Source of the DNA: GCA-2684655 sp045105235
GTDB taxonomy: Bacteria; Planctomycetota; UBA1135; UBA2386
DNA length: 64,000 bases
Assembly (NCBI GenBank): GCA_045105235.1
Contig: JBGCDH010000019.1
Coordinates: 37,860-101,859 of the forward strand
Direction of reading: 5' to 3'
Shown here: positions 25,379-34,401 of the stretch, one piece after another
Layout: each line of letters starts with the position of its first letter
Numbering within the stretch: the first letter of the stretch is position 1
Program-made: the position numbers and the translations under genes
Notes under the pieces: generated by a model
Told to the model about the DNA's origin: nothing
The model's input: only the letters and a program-made list of their open reading frames with translations
The model's database searches: none

Positions 25379-27256
25379 TCACGAGCGCATCTGCTGGTCG
25401 ACCATGCGCTTGTAGACGCCATCCAGAGCGAGCAGTTCGGCGTGCGTGCCAAACTCCACCACGACCCCTTCGTCGATCACCGCAATGCGATCGGCATCGA
25501 CGATCGTCGAAAGCCTGTGCGCGATCACAAACGACGTCCGGCCACGGCGCAGTTCGTCGAGCGCCTTCTGCACAGCGGCTTCGCTCTCGGTATCGAGCGC
25601 GGAGGTTGCCTCATCGAGAAACAGGATCGACGGATCGCGCAGGATTGCGCGCGCAATCGTGATGCGCTGCATTTGGCCACCCGACAGGTTGGCGCCGCGC
25701 TCACCGGCCAGCGTTCCGTAGCCATCCGGCAGCGTCATGATGAAGTCGTGGATGTTGGCAGCGCGCGCCGCATCTTGGACCTCTTCGTCGGTTGCGCCGG
25801 GCTTGCCGCACGCAATGTTGTCTCGCAGACTCGAGTGAAACAGGAACGGCGTCTGGCTCACGACGGCCGTGTGCCTGCGGTAGTCGGTCAGCCGGCACTC
25901 CCTCAAATCAACGCCATCAACCAGCACTGCGCCCCCGGCCGGATCGTGGAAACGGAGCAGCACATCGAGCGTCGTCGACTTGCCGCCGCCGGACGGCCCA
26001 ACGAGGGCCACCGTCTGGCCTGCTTCGGCCCGCAGCGAAAGGCCGCGCAGCACCCGGTTCTCATCGTAGGAAAACTGCACATCGCGGAGCTCGACGTCGC
26101 CGCGCACATCGCTGAGCGGCTTGCCGCCGATGTTGGCAGCGTCCGGCGCGGCGCTCAAGATCTCGTCGATGCCGGAGAGCGCACCAGCCGATTCGCGCAG
26201 CACGTTGTAGGCGCGCGTCAGCCGCTTGACGTGCTGGTAGGTCGTTGCGAGCGGCGCGATGATCACGGCCACGTCGTCAAAGTCGATCGCGCGTTTCTCG
26301 ATCACCAGGTAGCCAAGCAGCACCAAGAACAGCGCGGTCGCTACCTGGTAGCTGACGAACGACTGCGCAATCGAGCGGCCCTTGGCGCGCAGCACGCGGC
26401 TCGTGCGGTCCAAGAACGTCGCGTTGGCGCCTTCGAACTCGCGCATGCGCTCGTCCTCAAGCTGATACGCCTTGACGGTGCGGATGCCGGTCAGGATCTG
26501 GTTGAGAGATTCGGTCGAATCGCCGAGCGCCTGCAGGCTCTTGGAGCTGCGCTTTTGGACCTTCTTGCCCTGCTTGTAGAGGGGGATTGCCATCATCGGG
26601 ATCAGCAGCAGCAGGATCACGATCGCTTCGGGCACGAAGAACAGAATCAGTCCCGCGTTGAACAGGATCATCAGCGGGTCCAGCACGAAGTTGTCCGAGG
26701 CGACCTCAAACGAGCGCTGCATCACCTGGGTATCGTTGGTGACCTTGCTGATGATCTTGCCCATGCGCTGCTTGCCGAAAAAGCGCAGCGGCAGGCTGAG
26801 AAAGTGCTGGGCCAGCTCGCACCGCAAATCGGCCACGATGCGGTAGCCGAAGAAGCGCGAGCGCGTCTGCACGATGTAGATCGTGTAGGCACCGAGAACG
26901 CCGCAGACCAGCGCGATGACGCCACACGCAATGACGACGGCCATCCCGGTGCTGACGCTGTCGCCGAGACCAAACAATCGACAAAGCCACAGCGCGAAGT
27001 CGCGGAAGTTGTCGTTGAACCAGTCTTCGGCGCGGTCGGCCACATCGAGGATGCTGCCCTCGGCGCCGCTGCTGGCCGCAGGCTCCGGCGTGGTTTCGCG
27101 CCCAACGGCCTTGCCCATCTCCGCCATCAACGGCTTGAGCGTGATGAACGGCAGCTTGGTGAACAGCGCCTGCAAAAAGCCGAAGCTCACCATGACTGCG
27201 ACCATGCGGCGATAGCGCACGATCGCGGCCCAGATGCGGCCTAGCAAGGCACGCAT
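25379..27256 (-). CDS. ABC transporter, fused permease and ATPase (MsbA-like exporter)
   Basis: About 625 residues from ATG 27256; a TTG at 27331 would add 25. The N-terminal half has six hydrophobic segments with a large extracytoplasmic segment between the first two (after LITLKPLMAE-type helix). The ATPase domain has Walker A GPSGGGKST, the signature LSGGQMQRITIARA, Walker B SILFLDEATSALD and the H-loop VIAHRLST. This is the homodimeric type-IV exporter class of MsbA and multidrug or lipid exporters. The substrate cannot be told from sequence. It converges with the Nramp-like gene. Confidence 0.92.
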   Translation of the reverse strand: MRALLGRIWAAIVRYRRMVAVMVSFGFLQALFTKLPFITLKPLMAEMGKAVGRETTPEPAASSGAEGSILDVADRAEDWFNDNFRDFALWLCRLFGLGDSVSTGMAVVIACGVIALVCGVLGAYTIYIVQTRSRFFGYRIVADLRCELAQHFLSLPLRFFGKQRMGKIISKVTNDTQVMQRSFEVASDNFVLDPLMILFNAGLILFFVPEAIVILLLLIPMMAIPLYKQGKKVQKRSSKSLQALGDSTESLNQILTGIRTVKAYQLEDERMREFEGANATFLDRTSRVLRAKGRSIAQSFVSYQVATALFLVLLGYLVIEKRAIDFDDVAVIIAPLATTYQHVKRLTRAYNVLRESAGALSGIDEILSAAPDAANIGGKPLSDVRGDVELRDVQFSYDENRVLRGLSLRAEAGQTVALVGPSGGGKSTTLDVLLRFHDPAGGAVLVDGVDLRECRLTDYRRHTAVVSQTPFLFHSSLRDNIACGKPGATDEEVQDAARAANIHDFIMTLPDGYGTLAGERGANLSGGQMQRITIARAILRDPSILFLDEATSALDTESEAAVQKALDELRRGRTSFVIAHRLSTIVDADRIAVIDEGVVVEFGTHAELLALDGVYKRMVDQQMRS

Positions 27257-27401
27257 ATCGTCACGTTCCACGGAGTCTGCCACGCGGGCATCGTAAGACT
27301 CCGGACGGCCGAACGAACGGCCGGTTTGCAACTTGTCGCTGCTCTGACGCGACGCGACGCGCAGGAGCCAACGGTTCGCCGGCTCCGGCGTCGGTTTGTC
27401 C

Positions 27402-29009
27402 TTACTCGAAGGACGACTTGCCGATCACACCGTTTGCCCACTCGAGGAAGCGGTAGGTGATGTAGTCCTCACGGACCAGCTCGCGCTCGCGCTCGACCTT
27501 CACGTCGATGCGGCGGCGAGCCGGAGCGCGCGAGTTGACGCGGCAGATCAGCCACGATTCGGGACCTTGGATCGGGCCGATCGTCTTGCCGACCTCGGCG
27601 TTGAAGAACAGGTGCTCGGCGATCGAGAAACCGTCCAGCAGCTGGGTGAACTCGGTCTCGCGCAGTTGCTGGCGCAGCTGGTTGAGCGGCAGCATGCCGA
27701 GCAGGCCACGCTTCTCGTCGTTGGCGAAGAACTCCGTGTGCTTGTCGAGCGCCTCGTCAAAGGTCATGTCGCCGCTCTCGAGCATGGCAAAGGCCTCTTC
27801 GCAGCGCGTCTTGGCCTCTTCGAGACCGCCCGGCACCCAGGCGCCGGTGATCTTGCTACGCCCCTGGAACGGGATGATGCTGACGTCGACCTGGCCGTCC
27901 GCGAAGAACGCGGCGCGGGCGTCGGCGTGCTTTTGCAGGTTCTCGTCGTTGATCTCGTCCTTGATCATGTCGGCATACGACGTGATCAGGCGCCAGCGCG
28001 AGCGGAACGCCTCGAGGCATGGGTAGCCCTTGAAGCGCGTGGCGATGACCTCCACCGTGAACGGCGTCGAGTCGTAGGGCTCGCGGTACTCGTCGTAGCG
28101 CTTGGCAAAGTCCTCGTCACTGACGTAGACGCCCTTCTCGATGAGCTCCTGACGCAGCGCGGCGCGAACGGCCACTTCCTGCATGGCGCGATCGAGGTCG
28201 TGCGCAAACAGGCCCTTCTTGATGAAGTCGAACGCTTCCTGCGTCGACCACTCGAGGTTGTTGACGCGCAGCACGACGTCCGGCGGCAGGCCGTTCGAGG
28301 CGTAGCGGACGTCGCTCCACGTGCGCAGACCCTTCTGCACAAACTGGCGCATCATGTTGAGCCAGAAGTCGGGCAGCTTCTTCGGGTTGCCGTTTTCATC
28401 GACGCCTTCGGTGGCGTTGATCAGCTGCTCCATGAAGTCCGGGCCGTCGCTGTTCTGCGTCTGCGCCTTGATGGCTTCCTTGGTGATGTCCGGCCAATCC
28501 TTGGGCTGACCCGGGAAGAAGACGCGATCGAACAGGATCGACTCGCGACGCTGCTCGAGGAAGGTTTCCTTGCTGAGGCCGTATTGCGTGCGCACAACTT
28601 CCCAGAAGTCGACGCCCGGGTTCTTGCCTTCGAAGTCCGACTTCATCGGAGCAAGCTGTTCCATGACATCGTCATCGGAGACCGCAAACTCCTCGGCCTT
28701 GCGCTTGCCCGACTCGACCTGGTTCTTGAGCTCTTCGAGGATGAAGAAGTTCGCGACCTTGGCCTCGACCAGCTTGCCGCCGGCGAGGTAGACCGATTCG
28801 CGCATGACCTCGAGCGGATCGAGCTGCTGGCCGTTGACCTTCAGCGAACGCAGAAGCTTCGAGCGCTCCTCGATCAGCTGCTCATTGAGGTCCTCGACGG
28901 TGCGCTCGAGTGCTTGGATCTGCTCCGGCTCGTTCTGGGCCTGAACTTCGGGCGAAAAGAATGCGCACACCGCGGAAACGGCGGCAGCTGTGACGAAAGC
29001 GCGATGCAT
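27402..29009 (-). CDS. Exported peptidyl-prolyl isomerase-like (SurA/PpiC-type) protein
   Basis: 536 residues with signal peptide (MHRAFVTAAAVSAVCAFFSPEVQA), then a coiled-coil-rich helical region (LERTVEDLNEQLIEERSKLL). Segments from about residue 60 onward (VYLAGGKLVEAKVANFFILEE, DDDVMEQL) look like SurA N-terminal chaperone helices, and the region near 390-520 (DVSIIPFQG, AFAMLESGDMTFDEALDKHTEFF, GLLGMLPLNQL, GKTIGPIQGPESWLICRV) follows the parvulin rotamase pattern. It would help fold outer-membrane or periplasmic proteins. The start at 29009 is set by the signal peptide; longer frames upstream lack one. Confidence 0.7.
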   Translation of the reverse strand: MHRAFVTAAAVSAVCAFFSPEVQAQNEPEQIQALERTVEDLNEQLIEERSKLLRSLKVNGQQLDPLEVMRESVYLAGGKLVEAKVANFFILEELKNQVESGKRKAEEFAVSDDDVMEQLAPMKSDFEGKNPGVDFWEVVRTQYGLSKETFLEQRRESILFDRVFFPGQPKDWPDITKEAIKAQTQNSDGPDFMEQLINATEGVDENGNPKKLPDFWLNMMRQFVQKGLRTWSDVRYASNGLPPDVVLRVNNLEWSTQEAFDFIKKGLFAHDLDRAMQEVAVRAALRQELIEKGVYVSDEDFAKRYDEYREPYDSTPFTVEVIATRFKGYPCLEAFRSRWRLITSYADMIKDEINDENLQKHADARAAFFADGQVDVSIIPFQGRSKITGAWVPGGLEEAKTRCEEAFAMLESGDMTFDEALDKHTEFFANDEKRGLLGMLPLNQLRQQLRETEFTQLLDGFSIAEHLFFNAEVGKTIGPIQGPESWLICRVNSRAPARRRIDVKVERERELVREDYITYRFLEWANGVIGKSSFE

Positions 29010-29230
29010 CGTTGGAAGGGAGTCGTAGTCGGAAAACAGGGCCGGGCAGCTTAGCCCTTGGAACGGGCAAGGCCAACGCGGGTGGCCAATTGTCCCCCCG
29101 CGCGCCGCTCGACGCGGCTGGCCAGGGATTCCTCCCGGATTCCGGCAGCACTCTCGCCCCGCCGCAAGCGCACATATCCTCCCAGGCACTGGTGCCCCGC
29201 TCCGGGATGCCCGTAGCATGGGACGCCTTC

Positions 29231-29923
29231 ATGAGCTACGACCCCCGCACGATCGCCTTCGGCGCCGAGATCCTCTATCCACCGCAACAGCTGCGGGCCG
29301 ATCTGGTGCAGAACGTGCACAACGCGCTCTACAAGCAGCCGCAGCTTGGCTACCAGAACTTTCAGGTCGCCCAGGACGGCATCCACCTGAGCAATCTGCC
29401 GCAAACGCCCGGCCAGATCTCCACGGCGAGCTTTCTGTTTGACCGACTCGTCATCCGCGAAGAGCTGCGCGGCGTCACCATCGAGGATTTCGCGACGCGC
29501 GCCGTCAACGTCGCCACGACCGCGCTCCAGACGCTCGGCATCCAGGCTTCGGTGGCACAGCAGTTTGTCGTGCGCTCGCTGGTGGCCCCGCGCCACTTCC
29601 AGGACGGCCGCACGTTCTTGGCCGAACGCCTCGTGCCGCCGATCGCTGCGGGAGCGGCTCCGACGTTTGAACGGCCCCTGCATTCCTTGGGCGTGCGGCT
29701 GGTCTTTCCGGCCGGAACCGAGCCCAACCAGCAGCAGAACTTCCAAGTCCGCATCGAAACGTGGCCCCAGGACGCGCGATCCGTCTGGATCGAGAACGCC
29801 GCGTCCTACACGACGCCGCTCACGATCGCCGACATGCCTCGTGTAGCCGACCAGCTGGCAGCGACCTATCAGCACATGACCGGCCCCGTTTGCTCCTTCC
29901 TTGCCGGCCTAGATACGCCGTGA
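29231..29923 (+). CDS. Conserved-looking hypothetical protein, first gene of a coupled operon
   Basis: Not recognised. 230 residues, no signal peptide or membrane segment: MSYDPRTIAFGAEILYPPQQL at the start, then strands and helices such as FLFDRLVIREELRGVTIEDFA and LGVRLVFPAGTEPNQQQNFQV, ending CSFLAGLDTP. Mixed alpha/beta with no catalytic motif seen. The ATG at 29231 has GGGA at a fair distance; an ATG at 29207 would add eight residues. The TGA overlaps the GTG of the lipoprotein gene (GTGA), and the next two junctions are also overlapping, so the four products are probably made in balance. Confidence 0.7.
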   Translation: MSYDPRTIAFGAEILYPPQQLRADLVQNVHNALYKQPQLGYQNFQVAQDGIHLSNLPQTPGQISTASFLFDRLVIREELRGVTIEDFATRAVNVATTALQTLGIQASVAQQFVVRSLVAPRHFQDGRTFLAERLVPPIAAGAAPTFERPLHSLGVRLVFPAGTEPNQQQNFQVRIETWPQDARSVWIENAASYTTPLTIADMPRVADQLAATYQHMTGPVCSFLAGLDTP

Positions 29924-30618
29924 CGAAACCACACCTTTTCCGCACGACCGCTTTAGCGGCCGCGTCGATCTGCTGCGCCGTGCTGGCTGGCTCATGCGGT
30001 GGCAAGAAGCCAGCCCCAGAGCCAGCCGAACAGCGGGTGCTCGTCATCGACGGCATCACGGTCACGTTCGCCGACCTCGAGCCCTACACCGAGTTTCTGG
30101 GCGGCTATCTGCCGGAGTCCGGGACGAAAACGCGGAACATGCAGGCGCTGATGAGCCACGTGCTGCCGCTCGAGGCGTCGCGTCGGGCGTTCGCAGACGA
30201 GCGCAAGGTGCAGTACGAGCGCGCCAAGGCGCTGTGCGACGTCGCCACCAACGTGCTCGAGCTCGAGCAGCAGACCGAGCTCATGGTGCACCGCAAGCGC
30301 AGCAACCTGGTCCGCGCCAAAGCACCGATGCCGGTCGGCATCTTCTTGTTCGACCCACTCAACACAAACGCCGTAAGCCCACCCATCGAGGTTCCGTCGG
30401 GCTGGTTCGTGGTCGGAAGCTTCGACTACTTCGAGTCCCCGCTCGTGATCTCCGACTACGTCGACGCGCTTCAGGTCGGCTTCATCACGCACACCAGCCG
30501 CGAGTGGTTTGCTTGGTGGGAAGAAGCAAAAGTCGGCCTCGGCCAGAAGGTGACCTTCGTTCATCCCGATTACCGCGACGAGATGCCGGAGTGGGTGCAG
30601 CTGCCCAAGGACTCATGA
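29920..30618 (+). CDS. Lipoprotein of unknown function
   Basis: 232 residues from GTG 29920. The signal peptide ends in a lipobox, VLAGSCGGKK, so Cys is probably lipidated. The first part of the mature protein (QRVLVIDGITVTFADLEPYTEFL) resembles the opening of SurA/PpiC-type proteins, but no rotamase domain follows. The rest is helical, then contains EVPSGWFVVGSFDYF and VTFVHPDYRDEMPEW. Starts overlap the previous stop and its own stop overlaps the next ATG. Confidence 0.7.
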   Translation: MTKPHLFRTTALAAASICCAVLAGSCGGKKPAPEPAEQRVLVIDGITVTFADLEPYTEFLGGYLPESGTKTRNMQALMSHVLPLEASRRAFADERKVQYERAKALCDVATNVLELEQQTELMVHRKRSNLVRAKAPMPVGIFLFDPLNTNAVSPPIEVPSGWFVVGSFDYFESPLVISDYVDALQVGFITHTSREWFAWWEEAKVGLGQKVTFVHPDYRDEMPEWVQLPKDS

Positions 30619-31529
30619 TGTTCACACAATTGCCCAAGCCTGCGCCCACATCTGCCGGGATCCGACTGCTGCTGCTTTTGAACTGCACGCTGCTGACCTC
30701 AAACAGCACGCTCACCGCGCAAGCAGGAACCGACAGCAAGCCCAAGCAAGGCGACGCAAAGGCCGCGGTGCAAAAGCTCTCCGAATGGCCCTCGCTCAAG
30801 AAGAAGGCGGATCGTCAAACCCGCGCGCTCACCAAGCAGTTTCGCAAGAAGGACGAGCAGCTGCACAGCGACGCCCGAGCCGCGCTGATCGCACTCGGAG
30901 CAGGCACGGCCCCCGTGCTGCTGCCGATGGTTCACGATCGCGCCAACGGCATCAACGAGCACCTGCTCGCCGTGCTCGACGAAGTCTGCGATGCTCGCCA
31001 CGCCGCGCTGCTCGCACGCGAGATGAAGCGACCGAGTGTCTCTCTTCGTCGCTACGTGCTGCGGCGACTCGGCTCTTTTCACGACGCCGAAATGGCGCCG
31101 GTGCTGGCCAAATCGCTCGCCGACAAGGACCCGGAAGTCGCCTTCCAGGCGGCTCTCGGCCTGCTGGGCATCGGCAAGACCGACGGACTCGACACGGTCT
31201 TGCGCGCGACCCGCACGCGGTGGGACGAAGTCCGCGAGCAGATCGCCACGGCGCTGCCGGCGGCGCGATCACACAAGCTCGGCAGCCAGGTTCTGGACAA
31301 GATCCGCAGCAAGCGCCCCACCGACCAGATGGCGGGCCTGCGCGTCCTGCGCTACCTGCTGACCAAGCCGCAGGCCAGCCTGCTGCGCAGCTTCTTGGAA
31401 GCGTCTGATTTCCAGGTCAAGCGCGAGGCGATCAACGTCGCCCGCGTGCTGCACGGCGAGAAGCCGCTCGAAAAGCTCGCCAGCTTCCAGGCGATCAACA
31501 TGGCCAAGCAGTGGCTGGAGAAACTGTGA
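30615..31529 (+). CDS. Exported HEAT-repeat protein
   Basis: 304 residues with an N-terminal signal segment (IRLLLLLNCTLLTS) followed by helical pairs typical of HEAT repeats: DARAALIALGAGTAPVLLPMV, RRYVLRRLGSFHDAEMAPVLA, PEVAFQAALGLLGIGKTDGL, and further copies to residue 290. HEAT arrays bind partner proteins. Third of four overlapping genes; ATGATG gives two possible starts three bases apart, the first overlapping the lipoprotein stop. Confidence 0.8.
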   Translation: MMFTQLPKPAPTSAGIRLLLLLNCTLLTSNSTLTAQAGTDSKPKQGDAKAAVQKLSEWPSLKKKADRQTRALTKQFRKKDEQLHSDARAALIALGAGTAPVLLPMVHDRANGINEHLLAVLDEVCDARHAALLAREMKRPSVSLRRYVLRRLGSFHDAEMAPVLAKSLADKDPEVAFQAALGLLGIGKTDGLDTVLRATRTRWDEVREQIATALPAARSHKLGSQVLDKIRSKRPTDQMAGLRVLRYLLTKPQASLLRSFLEASDFQVKREAINVARVLHGEKPLEKLASFQAINMAKQWLEKL

Positions 31530-32809
31530 GAAACGCCCCCGCAAACGTCGCCCACAGCCAAGGTCGCAGAAGCCCAGGCACCCTTGGCGCATTCGCTGCA
31601 TTCCTGGTCTTGGCCAGCGCTGCGCTGCTTCCCGGGCAGAGCCGTAAGGACAAGTGGCGCATCGACCCCTATACGAAGAACGACCCCAAGGCGATGGCCA
31701 AGGCCGGCTACGTCAACTTTGGGCCGTTCCCCTTCGGCAACATCGCGGACCAGCAGGTCACGTCGGAAGGCATCCAAAAGACGCTCGAGTACCTGCAGAT
31801 TCTGTGGGTTGAGACGGCGCACTTTCGCATTGGCCTGCAGCTCCCGCAGTGGCAGATCCCAACCGAAATGGCGACGCGCAAGAAACTGCGCGCAGAGCTC
31901 ACGGAGCTCAAAGAGAAGATCCCGACTATCAAGCCGCGCGCCAAGCGGCTCGATCCATGGCTGCGCTTGCACCTGACCGCGCACCGCATGGAGAAGCTCT
32001 ACCGCGAGACGTCCGAGCTCTTCGGCGTCACCGACGAGAGCTTTCCTCAGACCGGCGAAAAGGTCTTCCCCGGCGAAGGGAAGGTCTACATGGGCTACGG
32101 CCCACACTTCGGCATGAAGGACAAGTACCTCGTGCTCGTCGTCGACAAGCAGGGACCGTATCGCCAATACATGCAGGGCTACCTGGGCCGTCAGTCGGTG
32201 CACCCGCAGCGCTGGCACTTCACCGAATCCTCCAACCTGCTGTTTACGTGTGCACTGGAGTCCAACGACTTCCCGCTGAAGCACGACACCGCACTGCACT
32301 GCGCGCTCTACTTCAACGTCAGCCAGAACTTGCTCGATGGCTTTCGTTACTACTCCTACGACCTGCCGGTTTGGCTGCGCGAAGGCTTTGGCCACTGGAA
32401 CTCGCGCCGCGTCAGCGGCAAGTGGCCGAGCTTCGACCAAAACGAGGGCTCGATCGCCGACATGCGCAAAATCGCCAAGTGGAAGCCCTTCGCCAAGGGC
32501 ATGATCGGCAACAAGAAGAAGTATGCGCCGTTCCCAGAGGTCGCCGCCTGGCGCGACTTCGGCAACATCGCGTTCAACGATCACGTCATGGTCTTCTCGC
32601 GCATGGACTACCTGATCGCCCAAGGCCCCGAGAAGTGGCGCAAGTTCTTGTTTCAGGTCAAGGGACGCGTCGACGAGCAGTGGCTGCCGAACCAGAAGGA
32701 CCTGGTCGGCGCGACCCGCAAGGCGCTCAAGTCCGCCTATGGACTGTCCTTCTTGAACTTTGACGATCGCTGGCGGGAATGGGTCAAAGACACCTACCCG
32801 AGCAAGTAG
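31526..32809 (+). CDS. Exported peptidase-MA-like protein lacking a clear HExxH
   Basis: 427 residues from GTG 31526, with signal helix LGAFAAFLVLASAALLPGQ. The central part follows the order of peptidase_MA/gluzincin-like proteins: a His-containing segment (LKHDTALHCALYF), then LPVWLREGFGHWNSRR where active enzymes have the zinc-binding Glu helix (LPxWLxEG). The first zinc motif HExxH is not intact here (HDTALH), so activity is doubtful. The last part, LSFLNFDDRWREWVKDTYPSK, matches the usual C-terminal helix. Last gene of the coupled operon. Confidence 0.6.
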   Translation: MRNAPANVAHSQGRRSPGTLGAFAAFLVLASAALLPGQSRKDKWRIDPYTKNDPKAMAKAGYVNFGPFPFGNIADQQVTSEGIQKTLEYLQILWVETAHFRIGLQLPQWQIPTEMATRKKLRAELTELKEKIPTIKPRAKRLDPWLRLHLTAHRMEKLYRETSELFGVTDESFPQTGEKVFPGEGKVYMGYGPHFGMKDKYLVLVVDKQGPYRQYMQGYLGRQSVHPQRWHFTESSNLLFTCALESNDFPLKHDTALHCALYFNVSQNLLDGFRYYSYDLPVWLREGFGHWNSRRVSGKWPSFDQNEGSIADMRKIAKWKPFAKGMIGNKKKYAPFPEVAAWRDFGNIAFNDHVMVFSRMDYLIAQGPEKWRKFLFQVKGRVDEQWLPNQKDLVGATRKALKSAYGLSFLNFDDRWREWVKDTYPSK

Positions 32810-32899
32810 GCGGAAGACCACACAGCCAGGCCGGAGTATCTGAAATCCGCCGTCGCGGCCCGGTTTGTTACAAGGGACTACTAGGCAGAGAGAGTCGGA

Positions 32900-33436
32900 A
32901 TGGAAATGAAGAAGAAGCTACTGATCGCGCTGCTCTTAACGATCGTGGTCACGGCCGTGAACTGGCAGCTGTCGGCGCTGCTGCGGGCGTCTTGGACGCT
33001 CGTGATTGCTGCGGCGCTTCCCTTGGCTGGCATCGCGGTTCTGGTTCTTGCTCGCATCAAGCAGCGATCGGCGAAGCCGGCGACATCGTTCGCAACTGTC
33101 GGCGTTGTGCTGCTCTCATCCGGGCTCGCCGGCGCAGCTTTGGCAATGGTCTTCACCCGGCTCGTGAGCAACAGCAACATGGCGCGTGGCGATCAAGTTG
33201 CGGTAGCCCTCGATAAGCACTGGGCCGCGAAATCGTGCTATCCAGAGACGCTGGCGGAGCTTGTGCCAGAGTTTGCGACCGAGGTCCCGCAGTATTGTCT
33301 CGGCCCGTTTGTCCGCGCGCCCTTCGTCTACATGCCGGCGCAGAAAGAGGGAGACTACGCGCTCATCTTTGGCGTAACGCGTGACATCGTGGCCCTTCGA
33401 GTAGACGGCGAGTGGTCAGCAGGGTCGCTTCCCTAG
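32900..33436 (+). CDS. Membrane protein with extracytoplasmic C-terminal domain, unknown
   Basis: 178 residues with three hydrophobic segments in the first 100 (KLLIALLLTIVVTAVNW, LVIAAALPLAGIAVLVLA, SFATVGVVLLSSGLAGAAL), then a soluble domain of about 75 residues with two cysteines (KSCYPETLAELVPEF, PQYCLGPFVRAPF) that may form a disulfide. The pattern CYPxTLxxLVP...Y resembles the globular end of pseudopilins, but no prepilin cleavage site is evident. ATG at 32906 is an alternative start. Confidence 0.65.
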   Translation: MEMKKKLLIALLLTIVVTAVNWQLSALLRASWTLVIAAALPLAGIAVLVLARIKQRSAKPATSFATVGVVLLSSGLAGAALAMVFTRLVSNSNMARGDQVAVALDKHWAAKSCYPETLAELVPEFATEVPQYCLGPFVRAPFVYMPAQKEGDYALIFGVTRDIVALRVDGEWSAGSLP

Positions 33437-33480
33437 TAGCGCTGGCGCGGGCACGGTAAGCAGGTTCGCGCCGGCACTAG
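33433..33480. terminator. Candidate bidirectional terminator hairpin
   Basis: Outer arms CTAGT (33433-33437) and ACTAG (33476-33480), inner arms GCTGGCGCG (33441-33449) and CGCGCCGGC (33467-33475) with one wobble. It lies between convergent genes; the left arm contains the TAG stop of the 32900-33436 gene. Confidence 0.5.
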
Positions 33481-33505
33481 CAACAACGACGCGCTGCCGC
33501 CGCCG

Positions 33506-34210
33506 TCAGTTCGGGTCCCACAGGATCATGCGGTAGACAGGCAGCAGCGACAGCATCGAGCTGGTCACCCACGACTCGGCCTGCTCGCCCATCTCCAGGG
33601 CATCTTCCTTGGGCAACTGTCGCTGCACGTGCAGCCAATGCTCACCCGGCGTGTAGTGCTGCAGCATCTCCTTGACGCCAGCCGGCTTGATCGACGCGCA
33701 CCAGTTATCGCTCCGCCAGTCGTGCAGCTTTAGGTTGAAGCCCGCCGGCAGCGCCTTCAGGTGCCGACAAAACGTCTCCATCTCGACGGGGTCATTGAGC
33801 AGCTTCTTCTTCAGATTCTCGCCGTCCCACCAGGCCTGCGGATGGATGCGCAGCGCGGCTTCGACGATCTCGTCGTCGAGGCAGCACTCGAGCACCGTCT
33901 GGATGTAGTGCGTCTCCGCGTCCTTGCCGAGCGCCTCGCCGAAGAACGACGCCAGCTTCTTGCGCTCCTTGGCGCCGCGGCACAGATACGCGCGCTGCTC
34001 ACGGACTCGGTAGCTGTTGAAGGTGTAGGGATGGTGCAGGCCCGCCTGCGCACTCAGATCGGTCCCGAGCGGCTTCGCCTCTTTCTTCACCTTGTCGGCA
34101 AAGGCCTTGAGCTTGCGCCGCACGCTCAAGCGCAGCGCGTTGTACTCGGGATCGTCTTGGCGGTGGCGCTCGTAGGCTTTGAAGTCGCGTTCGAGGAAGG
34201 CTTCGGTCAT
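33506..34210 (-). CDS. Hypothetical cytoplasmic protein
   Basis: Not recognised. 234 residues from ATG 34210 (GTG 34243 possible). Predominantly helical and highly charged (RHRQDDPEYNALRLSVRRKLKAFADKVKKEAK), with later segments CCLDDEIVEAALRIHPQAWW, LKLHDWRSDNW and MLSLLPVYRMILWDPN. No signal peptide and no catalytic motif seen. Stand-alone, between a convergent membrane-protein gene and a divergent lipoprotein gene. Confidence 0.6.
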   Translation of the reverse strand: MTEAFLERDFKAYERHRQDDPEYNALRLSVRRKLKAFADKVKKEAKPLGTDLSAQAGLHHPYTFNSYRVREQRAYLCRGAKERKKLASFFGEALGKDAETHYIQTVLECCLDDEIVEAALRIHPQAWWDGENLKKKLLNDPVEMETFCRHLKALPAGFNLKLHDWRSDNWCASIKPAGVKEMLQHYTPGEHWLHVQRQLPKEDALEMGEQAESWVTSSMLSLLPVYRMILWDPN

Positions 34211-34401
34211 CGCCCGAAGGGTAGGCAGCACGCGCTGGAACACCAGCAGCGGAATCGATCCCGCGCCAGCCTCGTCCCAATCCTACGCCGTCTCGAAACC
34301 CCGCCGTATCGAAACCACGCCGCCGCACCGCGACTCCCCCTCCGACCGATAGCCCCCGGCCCACGCTGGCGCACGCCGGACCGTCAACCTACGCTGCCTC
34401 C

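Noticed and set aside
25442..29054. Two long plus-strand open frames (600 and 552 codons)
   Set aside because: They are antisense to the ABC exporter and the rotamase-like gene, are Arg/Val/Asp-rich and show no domain.
31352..32821. 489-codon minus-strand frame
   Set aside because: Antisense to the coupled operon, whose overlapping starts, signal peptides and family motifs are clear.
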